Notes under the pieces: model-generated
What the model was told of the DNA's origin: nothing
The model's input: only the letters and a program-made list of their open reading frames with translations
Database searches by the model: none
Position numbers and translations under genes: made by a program
In this document: piece by piece, positions 16,497 through 23,773 of the stretch
How positions within the stretch are numbered: position 1 is the first letter of the stretch
Layout of the letters: every line of letters starts with the position of its first letter
Assembly: GCF_016185115.1 (NCBI RefSeq)
Contig: NZ_JACPOF010000030.1
Coordinates: forward strand, 124,001 to 188,000
Reading direction: 5' to 3'
Length of the DNA: 64,000 nt
DNA from: Polaromonas sp.
GTDB taxonomy: Bacteria; Pseudomonadota; Gammaproteobacteria; Burkholderiales; Burkholderiaceae_C

Positions 16497-17501
16497 TCAG
16501 TCGACTGCGGCGCCTGAGCGCTTGACTGCATTGCCCCACAGCGTGATGTTGCTGGCAATGTATTTTGAAAGTTCTTCAGGCGTGGTCGGTGCCACGTCGG
16601 CGCCGCGCTGCTGCAGTTGCGCGCGCAGTTCAGGGTCGGTCTGCGCCTTGTGGATGGCGGAGACCAGCCGGTCAACGATGGGGCGCGGCGTGCCGGCGGG
16701 CACCATGATGGCGTCCCAGGCGCTGACGTCAAAACCTTTGAGGCCTGACTCGGCCACGGTCGGCACGTCAGGCCAGGCCGGCACACGTTTGGGTATGGTC
16801 ACTGCCAGCGGCTTGACGCGCCCGGCTTTGGCCTGCGGCGCTGCGTTGGGCATGACCTCGATCATGAAATCAACCTGCCCGCCAATCAGGTCGGTCATGG
16901 CCTGCGCGCCACCGCGGTAGGGAATGTGCACTGCGGACACGCCTGCGCTGGCCTTGTAGATTTCACCAGCCAGGTGCGAGGTCGTGCCATTGCCGGCAGA
17001 ACCGAAGGTGTACTTGCCGGGGTTGGCCTTGAGCAGTTTCGTCAGGTCGGCCATGGAACTGACCGGCAGATTGGGCCGCACCACCACCATGGCGGCCAGT
17101 TGCGTCAGCTGCGACACCGGCTCCAGGTCTTTGAGCGGGTTGAAGCCGGGCGCCTTGTAAATGGTCTGGTTGATGGCCAGCGTGCCGTTGGTGCCGTAGA
17201 GCAGCGTGTAGCCATCGGCCGGCGCTTTTGATGCAGTGACGCTGCCGACATTGCCGCCTGCGCCTGCCAGGTTTTCAAACACGATGGGCTGGCCCAGCTC
17301 GCGGCCCACACGCGTCATGACCAGGCGCGCCAGGATGTCGCCGCCGCCGCCGGCGGTGAAGGGCACGATGACCTTCAAGGGCTTGTTGGGGTAGCCTGCG
17401 ACCTGCGCCTGCAGTGAAGGCACTGCCGCCATGGCGAGCATGCCAGCGGCAAAAAGTCTGGCGAGTGCTGCCAGGGTATGTCTCTTGGGGGGGTTGTTCA
17501 T
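16497..17501 (-). CDS. Bug/TctC-family periplasmic solute-binding protein
   Basis: A 334-residue exported protein. The signal peptide runs through LFAAGMLAMAAVPSLQAQ (cleavage near residue 33). Bug motifs follow: KVIVPFTAGGGGDILARLV, FENLAGAGGNVGS, TFGSAGNGTTSHLAGE and VHIPYRGGAQAMTDLIGGQ. It is divergent from a GntR regulator, and two identical-type palindromes lie in the shared promoter. It is followed, 117 bp on, by the M29/NicX-like gene, so the two may form one unit. No TctA or TctB permease gene is nearby. The ligand is unknown. Confidence 0.9.
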   Translation of the reverse strand: MNNPPKRHTLAALARLFAAGMLAMAAVPSLQAQVAGYPNKPLKVIVPFTAGGGGDILARLVMTRVGRELGQPIVFENLAGAGGNVGSVTASKAPADGYTLLYGTNGTLAINQTIYKAPGFNPLKDLEPVSQLTQLAAMVVVRPNLPVSSMADLTKLLKANPGKYTFGSAGNGTTSHLAGEIYKASAGVSAVHIPYRGGAQAMTDLIGGQVDFMIEVMPNAAPQAKAGRVKPLAVTIPKRVPAWPDVPTVAESGLKGFDVSAWDAIMVPAGTPRPIVDRLVSAIHKAQTDPELRAQLQQRGADVAPTTPEELSKYIASNITLWGNAVKRSGAAVD

Positions 17502-17518
17502 GGGGAAGTCTCCGGTTT

Positions 17519-17536
17519 ATATTGCACGCAATAATA
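17519..17536. promoter_or_regulatory. GntR operator, distal copy
   Basis: ATATTGCACGCAATAATA contains the near-perfect palindrome ATTGCRYGCAAT. It lies 17 bp upstream of the Bug gene start and is repeated almost exactly at 17571-17588, 52 bp away, close to five helical turns. It is a strong candidate for the site of the GntR protein encoded at 17595. Confidence 0.7.
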
Positions 17537-17570
17537 CCATCTCGCTTGAATTTTATGGAACATTAGCACC

Positions 17571-17588
17571 ATATTGCATGCAATAATA
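17571..17588. promoter_or_regulatory. GntR operator, proximal copy
   Basis: ATATTGCATGCAATAATA carries the perfect palindrome ATTGCATGCAAT and ends 6 bp before the GntR start codon. It differs by one base from the copy at 17519-17536. Two phased copies in a divergent promoter suggest autoregulation and control of the Bug/M29 pair, possibly by looping. Confidence 0.7.
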
Positions 17589-17594
17589 AGCCTC

Positions 17595-18329
17595 ATGTCT
17601 TCGCAGATCGACTACACCATTGACCGGCTGCGCCAGCAGGTCCTGAGCGGCAGGCTGGCGCCTGGCGCACGCATGGTCGAGCTTGAACTGTCTGCGCAAC
17701 TGGCCGTGTCACGCACACCGATTCGCATTGCGCTGGCAGAGCTTGAGAAGGAAGGCCTGCTGGAGCGCCTGCCGACGCGCGGCTTCAGGGTGCGACAGTT
17801 CACGGTGGACGAAATTGCAGACGCCGTCGATGTGCGCGGCGTGCTCGAAGGCATGGCTGCGCGCAGTGCCGCCGAGCGCGGGCTGGGTGCAGGGATCAAA
17901 ACCCGGCTGCAGGACTGCATCACCGAAGGCCGTCTGCTGCTTGAAAAGGCCGAAGTCGCAGGCCACGTGATTGACGCCGCACGCTGGGTGCCCATGAATG
18001 CGCGCTTTCATGCCGCGCTGGTGGAAGCCGCAGGCAACAGCACGCTGGCCTCAGCGCTGGCGCATGTGAGCAAGACACCGATGGCAGGCGCCGGTGCGCT
18101 CAGCCTCAACGGCGTGCTGCCGCTGCTTGAATACCGCTTCATCCAGCGCGCGCAGACCGATCATGAAGACGTGCTGGCCGCGCTGCTGGCGGGTGAAGGT
18201 GCACGCGCCGAAGCGCTGATGCGTGAACACGCACACCGCAGCCGCAACAACAAGCGCGAACTGATTGCGCGCATGCAGGCGCCTGCTGCAGGAAAAAGCG
18301 CCAAAGGCCGGGCCAGGCCGTCCGCCTGA
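17595..18329 (+). CDS. GntR-family (FCD) transcriptional regulator
   Basis: A 244-residue regulator. The winged helix is ELELSAQLAVSRTPIRIALA with LEKEGLLERLPTRGFRV, and the FCD domain follows (FTVDEIADAVDVRGVLEGMA, NARFHAALVEAAGNSTLASA, DHEDVLAALLAGEGARAEAL). The ATG at 17595 is used. An in-frame TTG at 17574 would start inside the operator. It is divergent from the Bug gene and convergent with the MFS gene, whose stop codon is 7 bp away. It probably controls its divergent neighbour. Confidence 0.87.
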   Translation: MSSQIDYTIDRLRQQVLSGRLAPGARMVELELSAQLAVSRTPIRIALAELEKEGLLERLPTRGFRVRQFTVDEIADAVDVRGVLEGMAARSAAERGLGAGIKTRLQDCITEGRLLLEKAEVAGHVIDAARWVPMNARFHAALVEAAGNSTLASALAHVSKTPMAGAGALSLNGVLPLLEYRFIQRAQTDHEDVLAALLAGEGARAEALMREHAHRSRNNKRELIARMQAPAAGKSAKGRARPSA

Positions 18330-18336
18330 GTTTTGC

Positions 18337-19578
18337 CTAGGCCACGGCGGGCCGCGTCCGGAAGCGCATCAGCAGCGCACCAATCACCGCCGTCAGGGCC
18401 AGCGCCGACAGGGCCAGCGACCAGTGCACGCCGATCACAGCGCCCATCAGCCCCACAGTGATGCCGCTGAAGGCACGCATGCCGAGGGCCGCCATATTGA
18501 ACAGCCCGATCACACGGCCGCGAATCTCGCCGGGCGCATTGAGCTGCACCAGCGCCTGCGTCATGGAACTGAAGGACAACTCCAGGAAACCGGCGATAAA
18601 GAGCAGCGTCAATGCCAGCGGGTAACTGGAAGACAGCGCAAAACCTGCGAGCGCGGTACACCACAGCACCGCCAGGATCAATGCAGTGCGCGGGTTGGAT
18701 TTGAGCAGGCCGCCGCCTTCAAGCAGAAAGCCCGCCAGCAGCGCGCCCGCCGCATCAGCCGCCAGCAGCATGCTGTACGACACACCCGGGTCGCCATGGC
18801 CGAGGTCATGCGCAAAGCCCGGCATCTGCGCCTGGTAGGCGCCACCTATGAAGAAAGATGTGCAACCCGCCAGCAAGGTCATGGACACGATGAGCCGGTT
18901 ACCGGCGATGTCGCGCATGGTCTGCACGATGTCAGCAAGGCCCCGCACAGCGCGCTTGATGGCTGCAGGGCCCTTGCGGAATTTCGGGCCGTAAGGCGCC
19001 TTCCATAACCAGAGAATCAGCGGCAGGTAAAACACGGCGTTGAGCAAAATGCCGTGCGAGGGGCCCATGGCCAGCATGATGAGTCCGCCCACCGCAGGGC
19101 CGACCAGCACACCCAGATAACGTGCGGATGCATTGAGGCGAACGGCACTTGGCAGGTCACGCGGCTCGACGATGTCATGCAGCAGCAGCTGGCTGGCCGT
19201 TTGCCACAGCACACCCGCGACGCCGTGAATGGTCAGCAGCACCATGGCATGCCACATCTGCAGTGTGTCGGTGATGAAGAAGTAGCCCCAGCCTATGGAT
19301 GCCGTCATGAAGAGCAGCATGCCGGCCTGGATGATGCGGCGCGGATCAAAACGGTCGGCCAGCGCACCGGCTGCGACCGAGAACAGCAGGAAAGGCAGCC
19401 AGTGCGACACGACGGCAAAGCCGCCCAACGCAGGCGACTGAAACTTCTGGAACACCATCCAGTAGCTGATGACGTGCTCGATGTTGTCGGCCATCATGGC
19501 CAGCACGTAGGTGAAAAAATGCATGCGGTAGCCGGGTACGCGCATGGCCGCGAATGAGGGTCGTACGACCGGCGCCAT
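18337..19578 (-). CDS. Major facilitator superfamily exporter (MFS_3/EntS-like)
   Basis: A 12-helix transporter, 413 residues from the chosen ATG at 19578 (MAPVVRPSFAAM). The cytoplasmic loop motif between helices 2 and 3 is GALADRFDPRRIIQ, the MFS motif A region. MADNIEHVISYWMVFQKF and the late GEIRGRVIGLFNMAALGMRA are typical of the EntS-like multi-drug/siderophore exporter branch. The reading frame is open to 19731, but that extension is Pro-rich and starts in a repeat element, so it is left out. A start at 19656 remains possible. It lies downstream of the PadR gene on the same strand and may be controlled by it. Cargo is unknown. Confidence 0.82.
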   Translation of the reverse strand: MAPVVRPSFAAMRVPGYRMHFFTYVLAMMADNIEHVISYWMVFQKFQSPALGGFAVVSHWLPFLLFSVAAGALADRFDPRRIIQAGMLLFMTASIGWGYFFITDTLQMWHAMVLLTIHGVAGVLWQTASQLLLHDIVEPRDLPSAVRLNASARYLGVLVGPAVGGLIMLAMGPSHGILLNAVFYLPLILWLWKAPYGPKFRKGPAAIKRAVRGLADIVQTMRDIAGNRLIVSMTLLAGCTSFFIGGAYQAQMPGFAHDLGHGDPGVSYSMLLAADAAGALLAGFLLEGGGLLKSNPRTALILAVLWCTALAGFALSSSYPLALTLLFIAGFLELSFSSMTQALVQLNAPGEIRGRVIGLFNMAALGMRAFSGITVGLMGAVIGVHWSLALSALALTAVIGALLMRFRTRPAVA

Positions 19579-19707
19579 GGCTGGCGAGGGGGAAGGTGGG
19601 GTCAAGACAGGACTTTCAAAAACGGGGGCCGGACCCGCATGCGGAGGCCTCGGCATTCTGGCACTGGATGACAAACTTTGCTGAATGGCCAATTTCTGCG
19701 TTTGTCG

Positions 19708-19812
19708 TTGCGGACCTGATCCGCAATCCACGGGCGGTGGATGCCAGGCTGTGAGTTTTTTCAGGCGATGGTGATTGATCGACGATGGATCCCGGATCGA
19801 GTCCGGGATGAC
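19708..19812. repeat. Composite double-hairpin repeat, family C, copy 1
   Basis: One hairpin, TTGCGGA-CCTGA-TCCGCAA, is at 19708-19726. A second, CCCGGAT-CGA-GTCCGGG flanked by GGAT and ATGAC, is at 19787-19812. The same two hairpins occur in the opposite order and strand at 30771-30843. The element separates the PadR gene from the MFS gene and may be a dispersed REP-like unit or a terminator. Confidence 0.7.
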
Positions 19813-19836
19813 ACATCTATATAGGAGCGCTGTTGT

Positions 19837-20571
19837 CTACCAGCCTCGGATCTCTTTCGCCGCTCTTTCGAGCACTTCCGCCACACGCGCCTGCTCTTCA
19901 GCGGACGCACCGTACTTTTCAATCAGCGCTGACTTGATGCTGCGCCTGGCCTGCTTGAGCGGCGCCGACATGCGGTGCCAGCCGTGGTGACCGCGGCGTT
20001 CGTCCAGGTCGTCGGCGCCCTCGCCGTCTTCACCTTCTTCTGCATTGCCGGACATAGCCCTGCGCACGCCATCCATCTTCTTGCCGATGAAGGCGAGCTG
20101 CTCCAGCAAGGTGTCAACCGTTGTGCGGTTCTGCTCGAGGTTGGCCAGGCCGGCTTCGGTGATGCTGTAGAGCTTTTTGGCGCCCTCCGTCGCCACTGTG
20201 GCGTAGCCGATCTCTTCAAGATAGGTCAGCGCCGGGTAGACCATGCCTGGGCTGGGGCTGTAAAAACCGTTGGAGCGTTCGTCCAGCGCCTTGATGACTT
20301 CGTAGCCATGGCGAGGCTTCTCGGCCAGCAGCGCCAGTATCAAAAGCTGCAGGTCGGCCGAACCCAGCTTGCGGCCCGGGCCCATGCCGCGACCGCCCCG
20401 GCCAACCCCCTTGCCTTCACCGGGAAAACCGCCGCCAAAGTCAAAACGGAAGCCGCCAAAACCGCGGCCGCCCATAGCGTGATGAGCGGCATGGTGAGCA
20501 GCGTGACGTTCATGATGGGCCGCATGGCGGGCTGAAACGTGGTCCTGAATGTGTTTGAAAAAGGGATGCAT
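19837..20571 (-). CDS. His-rich PadR-family regulator (YqjI-like)
   Basis: The 244-residue protein has three parts. Residues 1-35 are His-rich (HHERHAAHHAAHHAMGG, about ten His). A Gly/Arg/Phe-rich linker runs to about 68. Next comes a PadR winged helix: LGSADLQLLILALLAEKPRHG, YEVIKALDERSNGFYSPSPG and MVYPALTYLEEIGYATVA. The C-terminal dimer helices follow. This order is that of E. coli YqjI, a nickel-responsive PadR repressor with a metal-binding N-terminus. The gene precedes an MFS exporter, which suggests metal- or metallophore-linked export. Paired inverted repeats lie just upstream of its start. Metal sensing is inferred. Confidence 0.85.
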   Translation of the reverse strand: MHPFFKHIQDHVSARHAAHHERHAAHHAAHHAMGGRGFGGFRFDFGGGFPGEGKGVGRGGRGMGPGRKLGSADLQLLILALLAEKPRHGYEVIKALDERSNGFYSPSPGMVYPALTYLEEIGYATVATEGAKKLYSITEAGLANLEQNRTTVDTLLEQLAFIGKKMDGVRRAMSGNAEEGEDGEGADDLDERRGHHGWHRMSAPLKQARRSIKSALIEKYGASAEEQARVAEVLERAAKEIRGW

Positions 20572-20605
20572 GTATGGCCTGAAAGAGTGGTGTGATGGAC
20601 GCTAC

Positions 20606-20643
20606 TATATCAAAGATACATCCAAAAACATATCTTACGATAT
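20606..20643. promoter_or_regulatory. Twin GATA-type inverted repeats, candidate PadR operator
   Basis: TATATC-AAA-GATACA (20606-20620) and ATATC-TTAC-GATAT (20630-20643) lie 35-72 bp upstream of the PadR gene start, about two helical turns apart. Their common pattern is TATC-N3/4-GATA. They sit in the 316-bp divergent region between padR and grpE and are likely autoregulatory sites. The middle of that region (20650-20820) shows nothing else I can name. Confidence 0.5.
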
Positions 20644-20822
20644 AAATTCCTTGTAAAGCCAGATCGGCAGTGTCACGCGGATCGCGGGCGAAAAGCTGGC
20701 CCCGCTGAGGCACTTACAATCTCGCGTTGCCTGGCGCCCGGGTTTCCGCCCTTATGGGAAGGTTTCACCCGGTTTTTCATCAGTTTTCGGCGTGTTTACG
20801 GCACAAACCGAATCCCCCTGCC

Positions 20823-20850
20823 CTTGAAAAGGCTTTTGAGGGCCCCAAGT
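20823..20850 (+). promoter_or_regulatory. Heat-shock (sigma-32) promoter of grpE
   Basis: CTTGAAA at 20823-20829, a 13-base spacer and CCCCAAGT at 20843-20850 match the sigma-32 consensus CTTGAAA-N13-17-CCCCAT almost perfectly. It ends 37 bp before the grpE start codon. No CIRCE element is visible, so control is by sigma-32 rather than HrcA. Confidence 0.8.
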
Positions 20851-20887
20851 GGTCTGCAACCCCGCTTAACAACTTCCCGCTTCAAGC

Positions 20888-21457
20888 ATGTCTGACAATC
20901 AACAACCCGAACAAAATCAAAACCTGACGGGCGCGCCCAGCCCCGAAGAGCTCGAAGCAGCGCAAGCCGCCAACGAGTTTGACGCGCAGAACGAACTGGC
21001 CGCAGCCCAGGCTGAACTGGCCACCCTGAAAGCCAAAAACACCGAGTTGGCAGACAGCTACCTGCGTGCCAAGGCTGAAACCGAAAACGCCCGCCGCCGC
21101 GCTGATGAAGAAGTCGGCAAGGCGCGCAAGTTTGCGCTTGAGAGTTTTGCGGAAAGCCTGCTGCCCGTGGCCGACAGCCTGGAGGCCGGCCTGGCCATAC
21201 AGAACGTCACGCCAGAGCAGATTCGCGAAGGCTCGGAAGCCACGCTCAAGCAGCTCAAGGCTGCACTGGAGCGCAACAAGGTCATCGCCATAGACCCCGA
21301 AGCCGGGAGCAAATTTGACCCGACCCGGCACCAGGCCATCAGCATGGTGCCTTCGGACCAGGAAGCCAACACCGTGGTCAACGTGCTGCAAAAAGGCTAC
21401 CTGATTGCCGAGCGCGTTCTGCGCCCTGCCCTGGTCACCGTGTCCGCACCCAAATAA
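20888..21457 (+). CDS. grpE: Nucleotide exchange factor GrpE
   Basis: The 189-residue co-chaperone has an acidic, Gln/Asn-rich N-terminus, a long coiled coil (about residues 35-85, ELAAAQAELATLKAKNTELA then AKAETENARRRADEEVGKAR) and the C-terminal beta domain with FDPTRHQAISMVPSDQEANT, followed by GYLIAERVLRPALVTVS. It releases ADP from DnaK and acts as a dimer in the cytoplasm. It lies directly upstream of dnaK and dnaJ and has its own sigma-32-like promoter. Confidence 0.97.
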   Translation: MSDNQQPEQNQNLTGAPSPEELEAAQAANEFDAQNELAAAQAELATLKAKNTELADSYLRAKAETENARRRADEEVGKARKFALESFAESLLPVADSLEAGLAIQNVTPEQIREGSEATLKQLKAALERNKVIAIDPEAGSKFDPTRHQAISMVPSDQEANTVVNVLQKGYLIAERVLRPALVTVSAPK

Positions 21458-21463
21458 ACATGA

Positions 21464-21540
21464 GCCCCCACGCTCGTCACTTCGTGTACGTCGCTGCCCC
21501 CCGAGGGGGCCATCCTTGCTTGGGGCGGCCCGGCGCTGCG
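21464..21540 (+). repeat. Dispersed ~90-bp intergenic repeat, family B, copy 2
   Basis: This starts just after the grpE stop codon with CCCCCACGCTCGTCACTTCG and contains CTGCCCCCCGAGGGGGCC, the same hairpin as copies 1 and 3. Its right end is diverged (CTTGGGGCGGCCCGGCGCTG). It may terminate or attenuate the grpE transcript ahead of dnaK. Confidence 0.75.
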
Positions 21541-21566
21541 GATACAAATTTTTTTGAGCTGCATCA

Positions 21567-21594
21567 CTTGAATATGCACCGCTTATCCACAAGT
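21567..21594 (+). promoter_or_regulatory. Candidate sigma-32 promoter of dnaK
   Basis: CTTGAAT, a 13-base spacer and CCACAAGT form a 28-base unit with the same geometry as the grpE promoter at 20823-20850. It has one clear mismatch in the -10 block. It lies 107 bp upstream of dnaK, after the repeat that follows grpE. The match is weaker than the grpE one. Confidence 0.5.
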
Positions 21595-21701
21595 CATCAA
21601 CACAGTTATTGATACCGGCCAGTTGCCCAGTCTGATCGTTTCATCGCAGCAACCGGCCACCCTTTTTTAAACCTTAACGAATCGAAAAACAGGAGCTCAT
21701 C

Positions 21702-23645
21702 ATGGGAAGAATTATCGGCATCGACCTTGGCACCACCAACAGCTGCGTGTCCGTCATGGAAGGCAATACGCCGCGCGTGATCGAAAACTCTGAAGGCGGC
21801 CGCACCACGCCCTCCATCGTCGCCTATCAGGAAGACGGCGAGACGCTGGTCGGCGCATCGGCCAAGCGCCAGGCCGTGACCAATCCCAAGAACACGCTTT
21901 ACGCAGTCAAGCGCCTGATCGGCCGCAAGTTCACAGAAAAAGAAGTGCAGAAAGACATCGCGCTGATGCCTTACGCCATCGTGGCTGCCGACAACGGCGA
22001 CGCCTGGGTTGAAGTGCGCGGCAAGAAGCTGTCTGCACAACAGGTGTCCGCCGACATCCTGCGCAAGATGAAAAAGACCGCCGAAGACTACCTCGGCGAA
22101 GCCGTGACGGAAGCCGTCATCACCGTGCCTGCTTACTTCAACGACGCACAGCGCCAGGCGACGAAAGACGCCGGCCGCATTGCAGGCCTGGACGTCAAGC
22201 GCATCATCAACGAGCCTACCGCTGCAGCCCTGGCCTTCGGCCTGGACAAGCAGGAAAAAGGCGACCGCAAGATTGCCGTCTATGACCTCGGCGGCGGTAC
22301 CTTCGACATCTCCATCATCGAGATCGCAGACGTCGATGGCGAAAAACAGTTTGAAGTGCTGTCGACCAACGGCGACACCTTCCTCGGCGGTGAAGACTTT
22401 GACCAGCGCGTCATCGACTACATCGTGGCCGAGTTCAAGAAGGACAGCGGCATCGACCTGTCGAAAGACGTGGTCGCCCTGCAGCGCCTGAAAGACTCCG
22501 CTGAAAAGGCCAAGATCGAACTGTCCAACAGCGCAGCGACCGAAGTCAACATTCCCTACATCGCACACGACCCTGCGACCGGCCCCAAGCACTTGCTGGT
22601 CAAGCTGAGCCGCGCAAAACTCGAGAGCCTGGTTGACGAGCTGATCGAGCGCACCATCGCGCCTTGCCGCCTGGCCATGAAGGACGCTGGCGTCAGCGCC
22701 TCCGACATCCATGACGTGATCCTGGTCGGCGGCCAGACCCGCATGCCCAAGGTGCAGGAAAAAGTGAAAGAGTTGTTCGGCAAGGAGCCGCGCAAGGACG
22801 TGAATCCTGACGAAGCCGTTGCCGTTGGTGCAGCCATCCAGGGCCAGGTTCTCTCCGGCGACCGCACCGACGTGCTGCTGCTTGACGTGACCCCGCTGTC
22901 CCTCGGTATCGAAACCATGGGCGGCGTGATGACCAAGATGATCAAGAAGAACACGACCATCCCGACCAAGTTCGCGCAGACCTTCTCGACCGCTGAAGAC
23001 AACCAGCCGGCCGTGACGATCAAGGTGTTCCAGGGTGAGCGTGAAATCGCTTCGGGCAACAAGGCCCTGGGCGAGTTCAACCTGGAAGGCATCCCGCCAG
23101 CAGCACGCGGCACGCCGCAGATCGAAGTGTCTTTCGACATCGATGCCAACGGCATCCTGCACGTGGGCGCCAAGGACAAGGGCACCGGCAAGGAAAACAA
23201 GATCACCATCAAGGCCAACTCCGGCTTGTCTGAAGCCGAGATCCAGCAGATGGTGAAGGACGCCGAGCTCAATGCCGAAGAAGACAAGAAAAAAGTCGAG
23301 TTCGTGCAGGCCAAGAACAACGCCGAAGCCATGGTGCACAGCGTGAAGAAGTCCCTCGGCGAATACGGCGACAAGCTGGAAGCCGGCGAGAAGGAAAAAA
23401 TCGAAGCGGCCATCAAGGACATGGAAGAAGCCCTTGCCGGCGACGACAAGGCAGCCATTGACGCCAAGAACACGGCGCTGATGGAAGCCAGCCAGAAGCT
23501 GGGCGAGAAGATGTATGCCGACATGGAAGCATCGAAAGCCGCAGCGGCAGGCGGCCCCGGCGCAGGCGCCGAACAGGCCCAGGCCAAACCGGAAGCGGAC
23601 GACAACGTGGTTGACGCCGAAGTCAAGGAAGTGAAGAAGGGCTAA
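21702..23645 (+). CDS. dnaK: Molecular chaperone DnaK (Hsp70)
   Basis: The 647-residue Hsp70 is full length. The ATPase domain has GIDLGTTNSCVSVMEG at the start, the phosphate motif YDLGGGTFDISIIEI near residue 195 and ILVGGQTRMPKVQ near 340. The linker DVLLLDVTPLSLGIET leads to the substrate domain and a helical lid, ending in the conserved acidic tail VVDAEVKEVKKG. It binds unfolded polypeptides with DnaJ and GrpE. It is preceded by a clear ribosome-binding site (CAGGAG) and lies between grpE and dnaJ. Confidence 0.99.
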   Translation: MGRIIGIDLGTTNSCVSVMEGNTPRVIENSEGGRTTPSIVAYQEDGETLVGASAKRQAVTNPKNTLYAVKRLIGRKFTEKEVQKDIALMPYAIVAADNGDAWVEVRGKKLSAQQVSADILRKMKKTAEDYLGEAVTEAVITVPAYFNDAQRQATKDAGRIAGLDVKRIINEPTAAALAFGLDKQEKGDRKIAVYDLGGGTFDISIIEIADVDGEKQFEVLSTNGDTFLGGEDFDQRVIDYIVAEFKKDSGIDLSKDVVALQRLKDSAEKAKIELSNSAATEVNIPYIAHDPATGPKHLLVKLSRAKLESLVDELIERTIAPCRLAMKDAGVSASDIHDVILVGGQTRMPKVQEKVKELFGKEPRKDVNPDEAVAVGAAIQGQVLSGDRTDVLLLDVTPLSLGIETMGGVMTKMIKKNTTIPTKFAQTFSTAEDNQPAVTIKVFQGEREIASGNKALGEFNLEGIPPAARGTPQIEVSFDIDANGILHVGAKDKGTGKENKITIKANSGLSEAEIQQMVKDAELNAEEDKKKVEFVQAKNNAEAMVHSVKKSLGEYGDKLEAGEKEKIEAAIKDMEEALAGDDKAAIDAKNTALMEASQKLGEKMYADMEASKAAAAGGPGAGAEQAQAKPEADDNVVDAEVKEVKKG

Positions 23646-23667
23646 GCCCCAGGCACTCCAGGCCCAG

Positions 23668-23707
23668 AAAAGGCGGAAACCAGGAGAAATCCCGGCTTTC
23701 CGCTTTT
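23668..23707 (+). terminator. Hairpin after dnaK
   Basis: AAAAGGCGGAAA (23668-23679) pairs with TTTCCGCTTTT (23697-23707), with one bulged G. It lies 23 bp after the dnaK stop codon and ends in TTTTGTG. This suggests partial termination between dnaK and dnaJ. Confidence 0.6.
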
Positions 23708-23773
23708 GTGTTTGCGCCCCGGCCTGCCCCGCAGTTTCGCCACAAGATTTTTGAAGACCCCTGACTGACCGCC

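Noticed and set aside
19579..19731. N-terminal extension of the MFS exporter (51 extra residues).
   Set aside because: Pro/Ser-rich, overlaps a hairpin of repeat C, and family members begin close to the first membrane helix. A start at 19656 could not be excluded.
20650..20887. CIRCE/HrcA operator ahead of grpE.
   Set aside because: No TTAGCACTC-N9-GAGTGCTAA-type sequence is present; the sigma-32-like promoter explains regulation better.
21606..23339. A 577-codon open frame on the minus strand opposite dnaK.
   Set aside because: Long antisense frames opposite dnaK are well known in high-GC genomes. This one has no recognisable domain and no ribosome-binding site.
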